Of a DNA stretch of 64,000 nt, positions 16,915 to 25,717 are shown piece after piece. The position numbers and the translations under genes were made by a program. Under the pieces are notes generated by a model. It was not told the DNA's origin. It saw only the letters and a list, made by a program, of their open reading frames with translations, and made no database searches. Positions within the stretch are counted from its first letter, which is position 1. The number at the start of each line of letters is the position of its first letter. Source of the DNA: Escherichia ruysiae (lineage in GTDB: Bacteria > Pseudomonadota > Gammaproteobacteria > Enterobacterales > Enterobacteriaceae). The stretch lies in assembly GCF_902498915.1 (NCBI RefSeq), contig NZ_CABVLQ010000001.1. One strand, 5' to 3'.

Positions 16915-17865
16915 GTGAATTTCCAACAACTAAAGATAATCCGCGAAGCTGCCCGTCAGGATTACAATCTGACAGAGGTTGCGAATATGCTCTTTACCTC
17001 ACAGTCAGGTGTCAGCCGTCATATTCGAGAGCTGGAGGATGAACTTGGTATCGAAATATTCGTTCGTCGTGGCAAGCGGCTGCTTGGCATGACTGAACCG
17101 GGCAAAGCATTACTGGTCATTGCAGAACGTATTCTGAATGAAGCCAGTAATGTTCGACGGCTTGCAGACCTGTTTACCAACGACACATCTGGCGTACTCA
17201 CTATTGCAACGACGCATACTCAGGCTCGTTACAGCTTGCCTGGGGTCATTAAAGCCTTTCGCGAACTTTTCCCCGAAGTGCGACTCGAGCTTATCCAGGG
17301 GACGCCGCAGGAAATTGCGACTCTGCTACAAAACGGCGGAGCTGATATTGGCATAGCCAGTGAGCGTTTGAGCAATGATCCCCAACTCGTCGCTTTCCCC
17401 TGGTTTCGTTGGCACCATAGTTTGCTCGTTCCTGTCGATCATCCCTTAACACAAATTACGCCATTGACGCTGGAATCAATAGCGAAGTGGCCGTTGATCA
17501 CTTACCGACAGGGAATTACGGGGCGCTCACGTATTGATGACGCCTTTGTCCGCAAAGGTTTACTGGCAGATATTGTATTGAGTGCTCAGGATTCTGATGT
17601 CATCAAAACCTATGTCGCCCTCGGTTTGGGGATAGGATTAGTTGCCGAACAATCCAGCGGTGAGCAAGAGGAAGAGAATTTAATTCGTCTGGATACGCGG
17701 CATCTTTTCGATGCTAATACTGTCTGGTTGGGACTCAAGCGAGGACAACTTCAGCGTAACTATGTCTGGCGTTTTCTGGAATTGTGCAATGCTGGATTGT
17801 CGGTTGAGGATATTAAGCGGCAGGTGATGGAAAATAGCGAAGAGGAAATTGATTATCAAATATAG
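16915..17865 (+). CDS. cbl: Cbl, LysR-type activator of sulfonate/sulfate-starvation genes
   Basis: A 316-residue paralogue of CysB that activates tau and ssu genes when sulfur is scarce. The helix-turn-helix (DYNLTEVANMLFTSQSGVSRHI) is at residues 16-37, and the C-terminal domain is complete through EEEIDYQI. The start is GTG at 16915 (VNFQQLKIIREA), giving the family length. It lies 100 bases after nac in the same direction. Confidence 0.95.
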   Translation: MNFQQLKIIREAARQDYNLTEVANMLFTSQSGVSRHIRELEDELGIEIFVRRGKRLLGMTEPGKALLVIAERILNEASNVRRLADLFTNDTSGVLTIATTHTQARYSLPGVIKAFRELFPEVRLELIQGTPQEIATLLQNGGADIGIASERLSNDPQLVAFPWFRWHHSLLVPVDHPLTQITPLTLESIAKWPLITYRQGITGRSRIDDAFVRKGLLADIVLSAQDSDVIKTYVALGLGIGLVAEQSSGEQEEENLIRLDTRHLFDANTVWLGLKRGQLQRNYVWRFLELCNAGLSVEDIKRQVMENSEEEIDYQI

Positions 17866-17866
17866 C

Positions 17867-17896
17867 AAAAAGCCCGCTATCAAAGCGGGCTTTTCA
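17867..17896. terminator. bidirectional terminator between cbl and tRNA-Asn
   Basis: AAAAGCCCGCT (17867-17877) pairs with AGCGGGCTTTT (17884-17894). It sits 2 bases past the cbl stop and 6 bases before the 3' end of the opposing tRNA-Asn, and can serve both. Confidence 0.88.
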
Positions 17897-17901
17897 AAAT
17901 T

Positions 17902-17977
17902 TGGCTCCTCTGACTGGACTCGAACCAGTGACATACGGATTAACAGTCCGCCGTTCTACCGACTGAACTACAGAGGA
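17902..17977 (-). tRNA. asnU: tRNA-Asn (GTT), copy 2 (asnU position)
   Basis: Identical to the other three tRNA-Asn genes, with encoded CCA and anticodon GTT. It lies between cbl and yeeO, where asnU lies in K-12. Its promoter must be in the bases just right of 17977. Confidence 0.97.
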
Positions 17978-18137
17978 ATCGCTGTTGAGGCACATCTTAA
18001 CGGCGAAAAATCATTTGTCAAACCTGTTTTTTAAATTCATCAACCGTTTGCCGTTTCTATCAACAGTTTGTTGCATTTGCAGACAATTTGTCGGCGAAAA
18101 TCTTTGCAGCTTTTCTGATTCTCCCTCATTATTTGAA

Positions 18138-19625
18138 ATGTGGTTTCACTTTCTGCAATTAAGGTCGGCTTTGAATATCCCCTCAGCTTTACGCCAGGTT
18201 GTTCGCCACACTCGCTGGCACTCAAAACGTAAGAGTTACAACGTGTTGTTCTGGCGCGAAATAACTCCGCTTGCTGTTCCTATCTTTATGGAGAATGCCT
18301 GTGTCCTGTTGATGGGCGTGCTGAGCACTTTTCTGGTCAGTTGGCTGGGAAAAGATGCAATGGCGGGCGTTGGGTTGGCGGACAGCTTCAACATGGTCAT
18401 TATGGCCTTTTTCGCAGCTATCGATCTTGGTACTACTGTCGTTGTGGCATTTAGTCTCGGTAAACGTGATCGACGGCGAGCCAGAGTAGCAACACGGCAA
18501 TCATTGGTGATCATGACGTTATTTGCCGTGCTGTTGGCAATTCTCATTCATCATTTTGGCGAACAAATTATCGATTTTGTTGCAGGTGATGCCACGACAG
18601 AGGTTAAAGCACTGGCGTTGACTTATCTGGAACTGACGGTGCTCAGTTATCCAGCCGCTGCCATCACCTTGATTGGCAGTGGGGCACTTCGTGGCGCCGG
18701 GAATACGAAAATACCGCTACTTATAAATGGTAGCATGAATATTTTTAATATTATTATTAGCGGTATATTGATTTACGGGCTTTTCTCCTGGCAGGGGCTG
18801 GGGTTTGTTGGCGCAGGGCTAGGATTAACTATTTCCCGTTATATTGGCGCAATTGCAATTTTGTGGGTACTGGCGATTGGCTTTAATCCTGCACTACGAA
18901 TCTCGTTAAAAAGCTATTTTAAACCATTGAATTTCAGCATTATCTGGGAAGTTATGGGGATTGGTATTCCCGCGAGCGTTGAATCAGTATTGTTTACCAG
19001 TGGTCGGTTATTAACACAAATGTTTGTTGCTGGTATGGGAACCAGCGTTATTGCCGGAAATTTTATCGCTTTTTCGATTGCGGCTCTTATCAATTTACCA
19101 GGGAGTGTGCTCGGTTCTGCTTCTACAATAATTACTGGTCGAAGGCTGGGAGTAGGGCAGAGAGCGCAAGCAGAAATACAGTTGAGGCATGTTTTCTGGT
19201 TGTCCACCCTTGGGTTAACGGCGATAGCCTGGTTAACGGCTCCCTTTGCCGGGGTTATGGCGTCATTTTATACCCAGGATCCCCAGGTTAAACACGTGGT
19301 TGTGATTCTTATTTGGCTAAATGCTTTGTTTATGCCTATTTGGTCGGCCTCATGGGTATTACCTGCTGGTTTTAAAGGTGCTCGTGATGCCCGCTACGCT
19401 ATGTGGGTATCTATGTTGAGTATGTGGGGATGCCGAGTGGTAGTAGGTTATGCGCTGGGAATTATGCTTGGCTGGGGCGTGGTTGGCGTTTGGATGGGGA
19501 TGTTTGCTGACTGGGCCGTGCGTGCTGCGTTGTTTTACTGGCGGATGGTGACCGGGCGCTGGCTATGGAAATATCCTCGCCCTGAACATGAAAAGTGTGA
19601 AAAAAAGGCAGTTGTGTCGGAATAA
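18138..19625 (+). CDS. yeeO: YeeO, MATE-family efflux pump
   Basis: Inner-membrane multidrug and toxic-compound extrusion transporter; E. coli YeeO exports flavin nucleotides and some dipeptides. Twelve hydrophobic spans can be followed from REITPLAVPIFMENACVLLMG to the C-terminus, with MATE motifs such as GSGALRGAGNTKIPLLING. The open frame extends to a TTG at 17985, giving 546 residues as in older K-12 annotation. That extension would overlap the asnU promoter region and has no membrane fold, so I prefer ATG 18138 (495 residues). Confidence 0.88.
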   Translation: MWFHFLQLRSALNIPSALRQVVRHTRWHSKRKSYNVLFWREITPLAVPIFMENACVLLMGVLSTFLVSWLGKDAMAGVGLADSFNMVIMAFFAAIDLGTTVVVAFSLGKRDRRRARVATRQSLVIMTLFAVLLAILIHHFGEQIIDFVAGDATTEVKALALTYLELTVLSYPAAAITLIGSGALRGAGNTKIPLLINGSMNIFNIIISGILIYGLFSWQGLGFVGAGLGLTISRYIGAIAILWVLAIGFNPALRISLKSYFKPLNFSIIWEVMGIGIPASVESVLFTSGRLLTQMFVAGMGTSVIAGNFIAFSIAALINLPGSVLGSASTIITGRRLGVGQRAQAEIQLRHVFWLSTLGLTAIAWLTAPFAGVMASFYTQDPQVKHVVVILIWLNALFMPIWSASWVLPAGFKGARDARYAMWVSMLSMWGCRVVVGYALGIMLGWGVVGVWMGMFADWAVRAALFYWRMVTGRWLWKYPRPEHEKCEKKAVVSE

Positions 19626-19725
19626 ACGACAAAACGCAGAATATTTCAGCAAACGATTTCAAAATTAAAAAACAGGCTTTGACAATGTAGATGGGCATCG
19701 TTAATATTCGCCCCGTTCTCACGAT

Positions 19726-19801
19726 TCCTCTGTAGTTCAGTCGGTAGAACGGCGGACTGTTAATCCGTATGTCACTGGTTCGAGTCCAGTCAGAGGAGCC
19801 A
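19726..19801 (+). tRNA. asnW: tRNA-Asn (GTT), copy 3 (asnW position)
   Basis: Identical in sequence to the other copies. The 13 bases before it (GTTCTCACGATTC, with flanks) are also shared with the copy at 24190. In K-12 asnW is followed by yeeN; here amn comes next. Confidence 0.97.
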
Positions 19802-19808
19802 AATTATG

Positions 19809-19838
19809 AAAAGCCCGCTTTTATAGCGGGCTTTTTGC
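19809..19838. terminator. terminator after tRNA-Asn copy 3, facing amn
   Basis: AAAAGCCCGCT pairs with AGCGGGCTTTTT around a TTTAT loop. It starts 7 bases past the tRNA end and lies between the convergent tRNA and amn. Confidence 0.85.
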
Positions 19839-19892
19839 TTTTTACTTATAAAATCCTTCACATCTTTTCTTGATGCAAAGGATCTTCGCTCA

Positions 19893-21347
19893 TTATCGGA
19901 ACGGCGGCTCATTAAAGGTGCGCAGTTTACGGGAATGCAGTCGATCGCCTTCCGCGCGCAGTAAATCAATTGCCCGGATGCCAATCTGCAAGTGTTCGGA
20001 AATCGCACCTTCATAAAAACGGTTAGCCTGGCCGGGAAGTTTAATCTCACCATGCAATGGCTTATCTGAAACACACAGTAGCGTCCCGTATGGCACGCGG
20101 AAACGGTATCCTTGTGCTGCAATGGTTGCACTTTCCATATCAATCGCTACGGCCCGACTTAAGTTAAAACGAAGTGCAGAAGCCGAGTAACGCAATTCCC
20201 AGTTCCTGTCATCAGTAGTTACCACAGTGCCAGTACGTAGCCGCTGTTTAACTTCCTCACCCGGCCTGCCGCTGACGAGTTTGGTGGCGTCATAAAGCGC
20301 GCGTTGCACTTCAGCAATGCTCGGAATAGGAATATCGGGGGGGAGAACCGCATCAAGAACGTGGTCATCGCGTAAATAAGCATGTGCAAGTACATAATCA
20401 CCAATGGACTGGCTTTCACGTAATCCACCGCAGTGACCAATCATCAGCCAGACATCCGGGCGTAGCACCGCCAGATGATCGCAGATGGTTTTAGCATTTG
20501 ATGGCCCCACACCAATATTTACCAGAGTAATACCCTGGCCATCGGCAGTGATTAAATGCCATGCTGGCATCTGGTGTTTTTTCCATGCGAGATCAGAAAT
20601 CGCTTCTTCAGGGGCTTCTGTTTCGGCGGTGATCCATATCCCTCCAGCACAGGAAAGAGCAATGTAGGGACTATCAGGATCGAGGATCTGGCTGCACCCC
20701 CAACGAACGAATTCATCCACATAACGTGTGTAGTTGGTAAACAAAACGAACGGCTGAAAATGTTCGACTGGCGTGCCGGTATAATGGCGTAACCGCGCGA
20801 GGGAAAAATCGACCCGGCGCGCATCAAAATGCGATAGCGGAGAAAATTCCGTTGGATGATAAATGCCGTCTGCAGTTTCATCGCCAATTTGCGCCAGTTC
20901 TGTTGTCGGGAAGTAACGAGTTAGCCCGGCGCTCATCGAACGATCAAGTGTCAGTTCAGAGCCATCGATGACATAGGGATAGGGGATTTCATGCTGCGAG
21001 GGTTGCACGGAGATGTGCGCACCATAATCTTGATACAGTAACGTTAGTTGTTCATTGAGATACGAACGAAAGAGAGCAGGGCGGGTAATAGTGGTGGTAT
21101 AGCTGCCAGCGTGAGTAAAACGTCCAAATGCGCGTGTTTTGGGAGGATTTGTGGCGCAGCCATCCCAGGTCACGGTCAATGATGGATAGACAAAAAGACC
21201 TTGTTTGCGGGCGTTTTCATCAGGTAATTCGCCACTTTTAATATAGTTGCCAATGGCATTGCGTAAAGCGACTACAGATTGCTCATACAGCGCGTCAAGT
21301 TTATCCAGTGCCTGAGCTGGGGTCAGACCGGAGCCCTTATTATTCAT
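19893..21347 (-). CDS. amn: Amn, AMP nucleosidase
   Basis: Splits AMP to adenine and ribose 5-phosphate, helping set adenylate levels. 484 residues from ATG 21347 (MNNKGSGLTPAQALDKLD). The N-terminal half is the Amn-specific domain. The C-terminal half is a nucleoside-phosphorylase-like domain with IGHCGGLRESQSIGDYVLA and the AIDMESATIAAQGYRFRVP substrate loop. A longer frame to 21503 is rejected because ATG 21347 has the strong CAGGAGACA site. Confidence 0.96.
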   Translation of the reverse strand: MNNKGSGLTPAQALDKLDALYEQSVVALRNAIGNYIKSGELPDENARKQGLFVYPSLTVTWDGCATNPPKTRAFGRFTHAGSYTTTITRPALFRSYLNEQLTLLYQDYGAHISVQPSQHEIPYPYVIDGSELTLDRSMSAGLTRYFPTTELAQIGDETADGIYHPTEFSPLSHFDARRVDFSLARLRHYTGTPVEHFQPFVLFTNYTRYVDEFVRWGCSQILDPDSPYIALSCAGGIWITAETEAPEEAISDLAWKKHQMPAWHLITADGQGITLVNIGVGPSNAKTICDHLAVLRPDVWLMIGHCGGLRESQSIGDYVLAHAYLRDDHVLDAVLPPDIPIPSIAEVQRALYDATKLVSGRPGEEVKQRLRTGTVVTTDDRNWELRYSASALRFNLSRAVAIDMESATIAAQGYRFRVPYGTLLCVSDKPLHGEIKLPGQANRFYEGAISEHLQIGIRAIDLLRAEGDRLHSRKLRTFNEPPFR

Positions 21348-21448
21348 GTGTGTCTCCTGTTCCATACAATTACCGCACATCCGATAGTATGTCACAGGAA
21401 TGTGAAACAAAAGTGTAAGGCGAAGATCGAATGATCTTCGCCAGACCA

Positions 21449-22765
21449 TCAGATGCGTTGATTGTCTTTCATCAACAAAGCGGTCATTGCGGAAATCAGG
21501 CATCCAGCCAGCAAATAAATGGCGACGCTATGCCAGTCCCCGGAAAAATAAGTAATAAGAGCGGTGGCAATAAAAGGGGTAAATCCTCCACCTACCACAC
21601 TGGCAACTTGATATCCGACCCCAGCGCCGCTGTAGCGATAACTGGCACCAAACATCTCTGTGAACATCGGTTGCTGCACACAAACCACCATGTCATGCGC
21701 AATATTCGCCAGCATAATGGAGAAGAAGACTATCCAGAAAATGGATTGAGCCTCGAGCGCCATGAAGAAAGGAAACGCGCTTAAGGTTCCGATAACTGCA
21801 CCAGTGATATAAACCCTGCGGCGACCAAAACGATCGGCAAGCCAGGCAAAACAGGGAATTGTCAGGCAGCTTAACCCTCCCACCAGCAAACCAATATTCA
21901 GGAATAATTCGCGTGGCAGCCCCATATTCTGGGTTGAGTAGTTAAGCGCAAAGGCGGTAACGATATACATCGTCAGCAACTCGCACAGTCGCAGCGCAAT
22001 AATCTTCAGAAAAGCCCCTGGATGTAGTAACAGTGCCTGGATAACAGGGATTCGCTTTTTCACTGCCGCTTGATTATGTTGCTGTTGCTCAAATTCAGCG
22101 GATTCCTCCATACCATTACGCACCCACAATGCCCCCAACACCAGTACGGTGCTAAACAGGAAAGGAATGCGCCAGCCCCAGCTCAAAAACTGCTCGTCAG
22201 TCGTCATCATACTAATCAGAGAAACCAGTCCAGTTGAAAGCAGTAACCCTACACCGTAGCCAACTTGTACACCGCTACTGTAAAAGGCTTTTTTATTTTT
22301 CGGCGCGCTTTCAACGGACAGCAATGCTGCGCCTCCCCATTCTCCGCCGACGGCAAATCCCTGAATAGCACGCAGCGTCACCAGTAAAATCGGTGCCCAC
22401 CAGCCAATAGTCGAGAATGAAGGAAGAATACCAATCAATGCTGTTGCGATCCCCATCATCCAGACAGTCAGCATCAACATGCGCTTACGCCCCAGGCGGT
22501 CGCCAAAATGGCCGAAAATGACACCTCCAAGTGGACGGAAAAGGAATCCGACGCCAAAAGTGGCAAATGCTGCGAGAGTTCCCATTGCCGGGCTCACTTG
22601 TGGGAAAAACTCTCGATTAAATACCAGTGCTGCAGTAATGCCATAGAGTAAAAAATCGTACCAGTCGACGACGGCACCGGCAAAACTGCCTAATGCAGCT
22701 CGTCGGGCGCGACTTAACGAAAGCGTTCCTTCATCGGGACGCGTGGAGATGAGCGTGGAGTCCAT
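21449..22765 (-). CDS. shiA: ShiA, shikimate:proton symporter
   Basis: Major facilitator family importer of shikimate and dehydroshikimate, 438 residues with about 12 membrane spans. The MFS signature GHFGDRLGRKRMLMLT between spans 2 and 3 and GGEWGGAALLSVESAP further on are clear. A single-gene unit about 100 bases from amn in the same direction. Confidence 0.95.
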   Translation of the reverse strand: MDSTLISTRPDEGTLSLSRARRAALGSFAGAVVDWYDFLLYGITAALVFNREFFPQVSPAMGTLAAFATFGVGFLFRPLGGVIFGHFGDRLGRKRMLMLTVWMMGIATALIGILPSFSTIGWWAPILLVTLRAIQGFAVGGEWGGAALLSVESAPKNKKAFYSSGVQVGYGVGLLLSTGLVSLISMMTTDEQFLSWGWRIPFLFSTVLVLGALWVRNGMEESAEFEQQQHNQAAVKKRIPVIQALLLHPGAFLKIIALRLCELLTMYIVTAFALNYSTQNMGLPRELFLNIGLLVGGLSCLTIPCFAWLADRFGRRRVYITGAVIGTLSAFPFFMALEAQSIFWIVFFSIMLANIAHDMVVCVQQPMFTEMFGASYRYSGAGVGYQVASVVGGGFTPFIATALITYFSGDWHSVAIYLLAGCLISAMTALLMKDNQRI

Positions 22766-23108
22766 AGTGTTCCTGTCTGTACTGTCTTTTTATAATTAGT
22801 ATGGAAAAAGGTCACTCACATTGCCGTCAATCTATAAACGAACCTTATGAGACTACCGCGACAGAGAGCATCTGCAAATATTTTTATACCTGAAAATGAG
22901 CATGGAGGGCGGATAGGGTCTACTGTAATGTGCTGGAAACGAACAAAATTGTGGATTCAGGTGCGTATTAGAAAATCAAAAGACAGAGAAATGTGATCGC
23001 TAAGGTAGCACTGGCTACTTGCTGGCGTTATTTTTGCAGATGAATTTTTCGAATTTTCTCAATGAGATTTGTGTCACTGACACGGGGTGGGCTAATTGCT
23101 TGAATGAT
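22766..23108. other. intergenic region shiA-serU
   Basis: About 340 bases with no recognisable gene. It must contain the shiA promoter on the minus strand and the 3' trailer of the tRNA-Ser transcript. In K-12 the large gene yeeJ and asnT are near shiA on this side; none of that is present here. Confidence 0.5.
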
Positions 23109-23198
23109 TGGCGGAGAGAGGGGGATTTGAACCCCCGGTAGAGTTGCCCCTACTCCGGTTTTCGAGACCGGTCCGTTCAGCCGCTCCGGCATCTCTCC
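23109..23198 (-). tRNA. serU: tRNA-Ser (CGA)
   Basis: A 90-base tRNA with a long variable arm, anticodon CGA inside GTCTCGAAAACC, and encoded CCA. It reads UCG codons and corresponds to serU. Confidence 0.96.
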
Positions 23199-23291
23199 GT
23201 TCAGATTGTTGCAATGATGCCAGGAAATTTGGCATTTTAACAGTCCCTGTCCGTGCAATTTTGTTCAAGTGACGAGTTTGCGAGCAAAACG

Positions 23292-24089
23292 ATGATTAAG
23301 TGGCCCTGGAAAGTACAAGAAACCGTTCATGATGATGCAATTCCGTGGAAGGAAGCTCTGTCGATACCTCTTTTGACAAGTTTGACTGAGCAGGAGCAAA
23401 ACAAATTAGTCACTCTTGCTGGACGTTTTTTGCAACAAAAACGGTTGGTTCCTTTACAAGGGGTTGAACTTGACGCTTTGAAAAGCGGTCGTATCGCCTT
23501 GCTGTTTTGTTTACCTGTTATGGAACTGGGGCTGGAATGGCTGGATGGTTTCCATGAAGTGTTAATTTATCCAGCACCATTTGTGGTAGACGATGAATGG
23601 GAAGACGATATAGGACTGGTACATAATCAACGCATCGTTCAGTCAGGTCAAAGCTGGCAGCAAGGCCCCATCGTACTGAATTGGCTCGATATACAGGATT
23701 CCTTCGATGCCTCTGGGTTTAATCTGATCATCCACGAAGTTGCACATAAACTGGACACCCGGAACGGCGATCGCGCCAGTGGTGTCCCCTTTATTCCTTT
23801 ACGTGAAGTCGCGGGCTGGGAACACGATCTTCACGCGGCGATGAATAACATTCAGGACGAAATTGAATTAGTGGGCGAAAATGCCTCCAGCATTGATGCT
23901 TATGCCGCCAGTGACCCTGCAGAATGTTTTGCCGTGCTTTCCGAATACTTTTTTAGTGCCCCGGAGCTTTTTGCTCCTCGTTTCCCCTCTCTGTGGCAAC
24001 GTTTCTGCCAATTTTATCAGCAGGAACCGCTGCAAAGACTGCGAAATGCGAATGAACGAGGCACATATTCAGCACCAGATGTTCATTAA
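23292..24089 (+). CDS. mtfA: MtfA, Mlc titration factor / zinc aminopeptidase
   Basis: A cytoplasmic zinc metallopeptidase that binds and inactivates the repressor Mlc, raising ptsG expression. 265 residues from ATG 23292. The HExxH motif is seen as HEVAHKLD near residue 149, and the third-ligand region DPAECFAVLSEYFF follows. Divergent from the upstream serU. The sequence differs from K-12 mostly in the first 80 residues and last 12. Confidence 0.95.
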   Translation: MIKWPWKVQETVHDDAIPWKEALSIPLLTSLTEQEQNKLVTLAGRFLQQKRLVPLQGVELDALKSGRIALLFCLPVMELGLEWLDGFHEVLIYPAPFVVDDEWEDDIGLVHNQRIVQSGQSWQQGPIVLNWLDIQDSFDASGFNLIIHEVAHKLDTRNGDRASGVPFIPLREVAGWEHDLHAAMNNIQDEIELVGENASSIDAYAASDPAECFAVLSEYFFSAPELFAPRFPSLWQRFCQFYQQEPLQRLRNANERGTYSAPDVH

Positions 24090-24189
24090 ATATCAATTTT
24101 GTTGCTTAATTAACCGATTGAAATAACGTGTGAATTTTAGTGTTGACACTCGCAGTGTCACTCAGTAATATTCGCCTCGTTCTCACGAT

Positions 24190-24265
24190 TCCTCTGTAGT
24201 TCAGTCGGTAGAACGGCGGACTGTTAATCCGTATGTCACTGGTTCGAGTCCAGTCAGAGGAGCCA
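24190..24265 (+). tRNA. asnT: tRNA-Asn (GTT), copy 4 (asnT position)
   Basis: Fourth identical tRNA-Asn gene, 100 bases after mtfA as asnT is in K-12. It shares its upstream bases (CGTTCTCACGATTC) with copy 3. tRNA-Asn genes are common integration points for islands, and the next gene is an AT-rich accessory gene. Confidence 0.97.
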
Positions 24266-24272
24266 AATTTTG

Positions 24273-24301
24273 AAAAGCCTGCTTTCGAGCAGGCTTTTTG
24301 C
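24273..24301. terminator. terminator after tRNA-Asn copy 4
   Basis: AAAAGCCTGCT pairs with AGCAGGCTTTTT around TTCG, a stable tetraloop. It lies 8 bases beyond the tRNA, between it and the opposing glycosyltransferase gene. Confidence 0.88.
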
Positions 24302-24360
24302 CTTTCGATGTTAGCCATAACCGGGCCCGTATCTAACCTCCCTTAAATCTGATAACTACA

Positions 24361-25425
24361 TCAGGGCTGAATTTTTGCGATACTTCTTTTTATCGTATTT
24401 CTGAACTCATCCAGATTGATGTGATCAATATTTTTCCCTACCACAATCGTCTCTGAAATATCTGCCATAGCAGGCCAGCGTGTTTTATAATCGGCATATA
24501 CTGCGATGACAGGGACATTATAAGCACTTGTCATATGTAAAACAGAAGTATCAGGTGTTATTGCGAGAAAAGCATCTTTTATGACGGCGGCAGAACGTGG
24601 TATTGAAGGTGACAATGATAAATGATAGACATTGTCAAAACACTGCGTTAGTTCTATTGCTTTTTCAGTACCATTCGGGCCATGAACAATGACAATTGGC
24701 ATATTTATTTCATTTTTAATTATAGCTATTAGTTTTTGAGCTATTGAGCCTGAAAAAGTTCGCTCCTGAACACTACCATCAAGATTAAGAGCAATATATG
24801 CGCCCAATGAGGTAAGTTCATAACGTACCTCGTTTATTACCTCTTTGTTGATCGGCAGTTCAAATAAGGGGCGGACAGGCGGGAAACCAACCTCTCGCAT
24901 CATGAATGCCCATGTCATTGGTACTGGCGCCCGAAGAGACTGGTCCATTTTCGACGCCGATTTACATAAGGAGGAATAACATTTCATTGTTAAACCCACC
25001 ACTTGTAAATTGGTTTTGGCTTTTAAATGACTTATGAACAGCATTGTCTTCAGGTTTTTCTTGCGCATAGCTTCAATGCAGAGATCCGGTGTACCGTATT
25101 GATCTCTTATACTTTGCGCCAGACTTTTTATTTCTCTAAAGCTGGCATGATCCTGCATTGTCATACTGACTAATGTTAATTTAGTCTCTTTAAGACAAAG
25201 CGAATCAAAAACAGATTTATTAATTGTGGATGCGACAATTAATAAATGTTTTATTTTATGTGATTCCAGCGATCTAATTATGGGGTAAATGGCCATTGCA
25301 TCACCAATTTGGTCGGGGATGTGAATAACCACAAATTCAGTATTTGTTATATTGATATCTTCACATGAATAATCATAATAGCTGAATGCAATGCGTCTAA
25401 AAATTGACACTAACGACATTTCCAA
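24361..25425 (-). CDS. family 9 glycosyltransferase (heptosyltransferase-like)
   Basis: A 354-residue protein with the layout of GT9 heptosyltransferases (WaaC/WaaF/WaaQ type). N-terminal VVIHIPDQIGDAMAIYPIIRSL is the acceptor-side motif. The C-terminal AFLAITPDTSVLHMTSAYNVPVIAVYA is the donor-binding motif. No signal peptide; it should act at the inner face of the inner membrane on LPS core or a glycoprotein. It stands alone, is AT-rich compared with its neighbours, and ends 95 bases from a tRNA-Asn gene, which suggests horizontal gain. The exact acceptor cannot be told. Confidence 0.72.
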   Translation of the reverse strand: MEMSLVSIFRRIAFSYYDYSCEDINITNTEFVVIHIPDQIGDAMAIYPIIRSLESHKIKHLLIVASTINKSVFDSLCLKETKLTLVSMTMQDHASFREIKSLAQSIRDQYGTPDLCIEAMRKKNLKTMLFISHLKAKTNLQVVGLTMKCYSSLCKSASKMDQSLRAPVPMTWAFMMREVGFPPVRPLFELPINKEVINEVRYELTSLGAYIALNLDGSVQERTFSGSIAQKLIAIIKNEINMPIVIVHGPNGTEKAIELTQCFDNVYHLSLSPSIPRSAAVIKDAFLAITPDTSVLHMTSAYNVPVIAVYADYKTRWPAMADISETIVVGKNIDHINLDEFRNTIKRSIAKIQP

Positions 25426-25668
25426 CCTCGCTTCCCTACTGGTTAAAACGTGATGGAGTTTATCAGAGATAGTCGTTTTCTAAAATCGCTAAATAGCGAG
25501 ATAATACATAATTTATTTCTATTATTAATTTTTAATTATTCAATTAAATTATGTTTGTATCGCAAAAATACTTGTATTGCATAGCTTCAATGTACATTTC
25601 AATCTGAAGTCGATGCAAAGTGAAGGTAAGAGAAGAGATAAAACGTCAGCAATCAGAGTGATCATCTA
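25426..25668. other. AT-rich intergenic region upstream of the glycosyltransferase gene
   Basis: About 240 bases, strongly AT-rich at 25490-25600, with no gene seen. It should hold the promoter of the leftward glycosyltransferase gene. Its base composition fits an H-NS-silenced acquired segment. Confidence 0.4.
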
Positions 25669-25698
25669 AGTGGGGGAAATACCCCCACTTTTTTATTA
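25669..25698 (-). terminator. terminator at the end of hchA
   Basis: AAGTGGGGG (25669-25677) pairs with CCCCCACTT (25682-25690), followed by TTTTTT. It lies about 20 bases beyond the hchA stop. A-runs are short on the hchA side, so it may work better for rightward transcripts. Confidence 0.55.
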
Positions 25699-25717
25699 TA
25701 CCGTAAGTGATGCCCTA

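Noticed and set aside
23028..23258. 76-codon frame containing MPERLNGPVSKTGVGATLPGVQIPLSPP
   Set aside because: This is the reading of the serU tRNA gene, not a protein.
24106..24318. Frames crossing tRNA-Asn genes that spell FGSSDWTRTSDIRINSPPFYRLNYRG
   Set aside because: This peptide is the translation of tRNA-Asn and recurs at each copy; it is a well-known annotation artefact.
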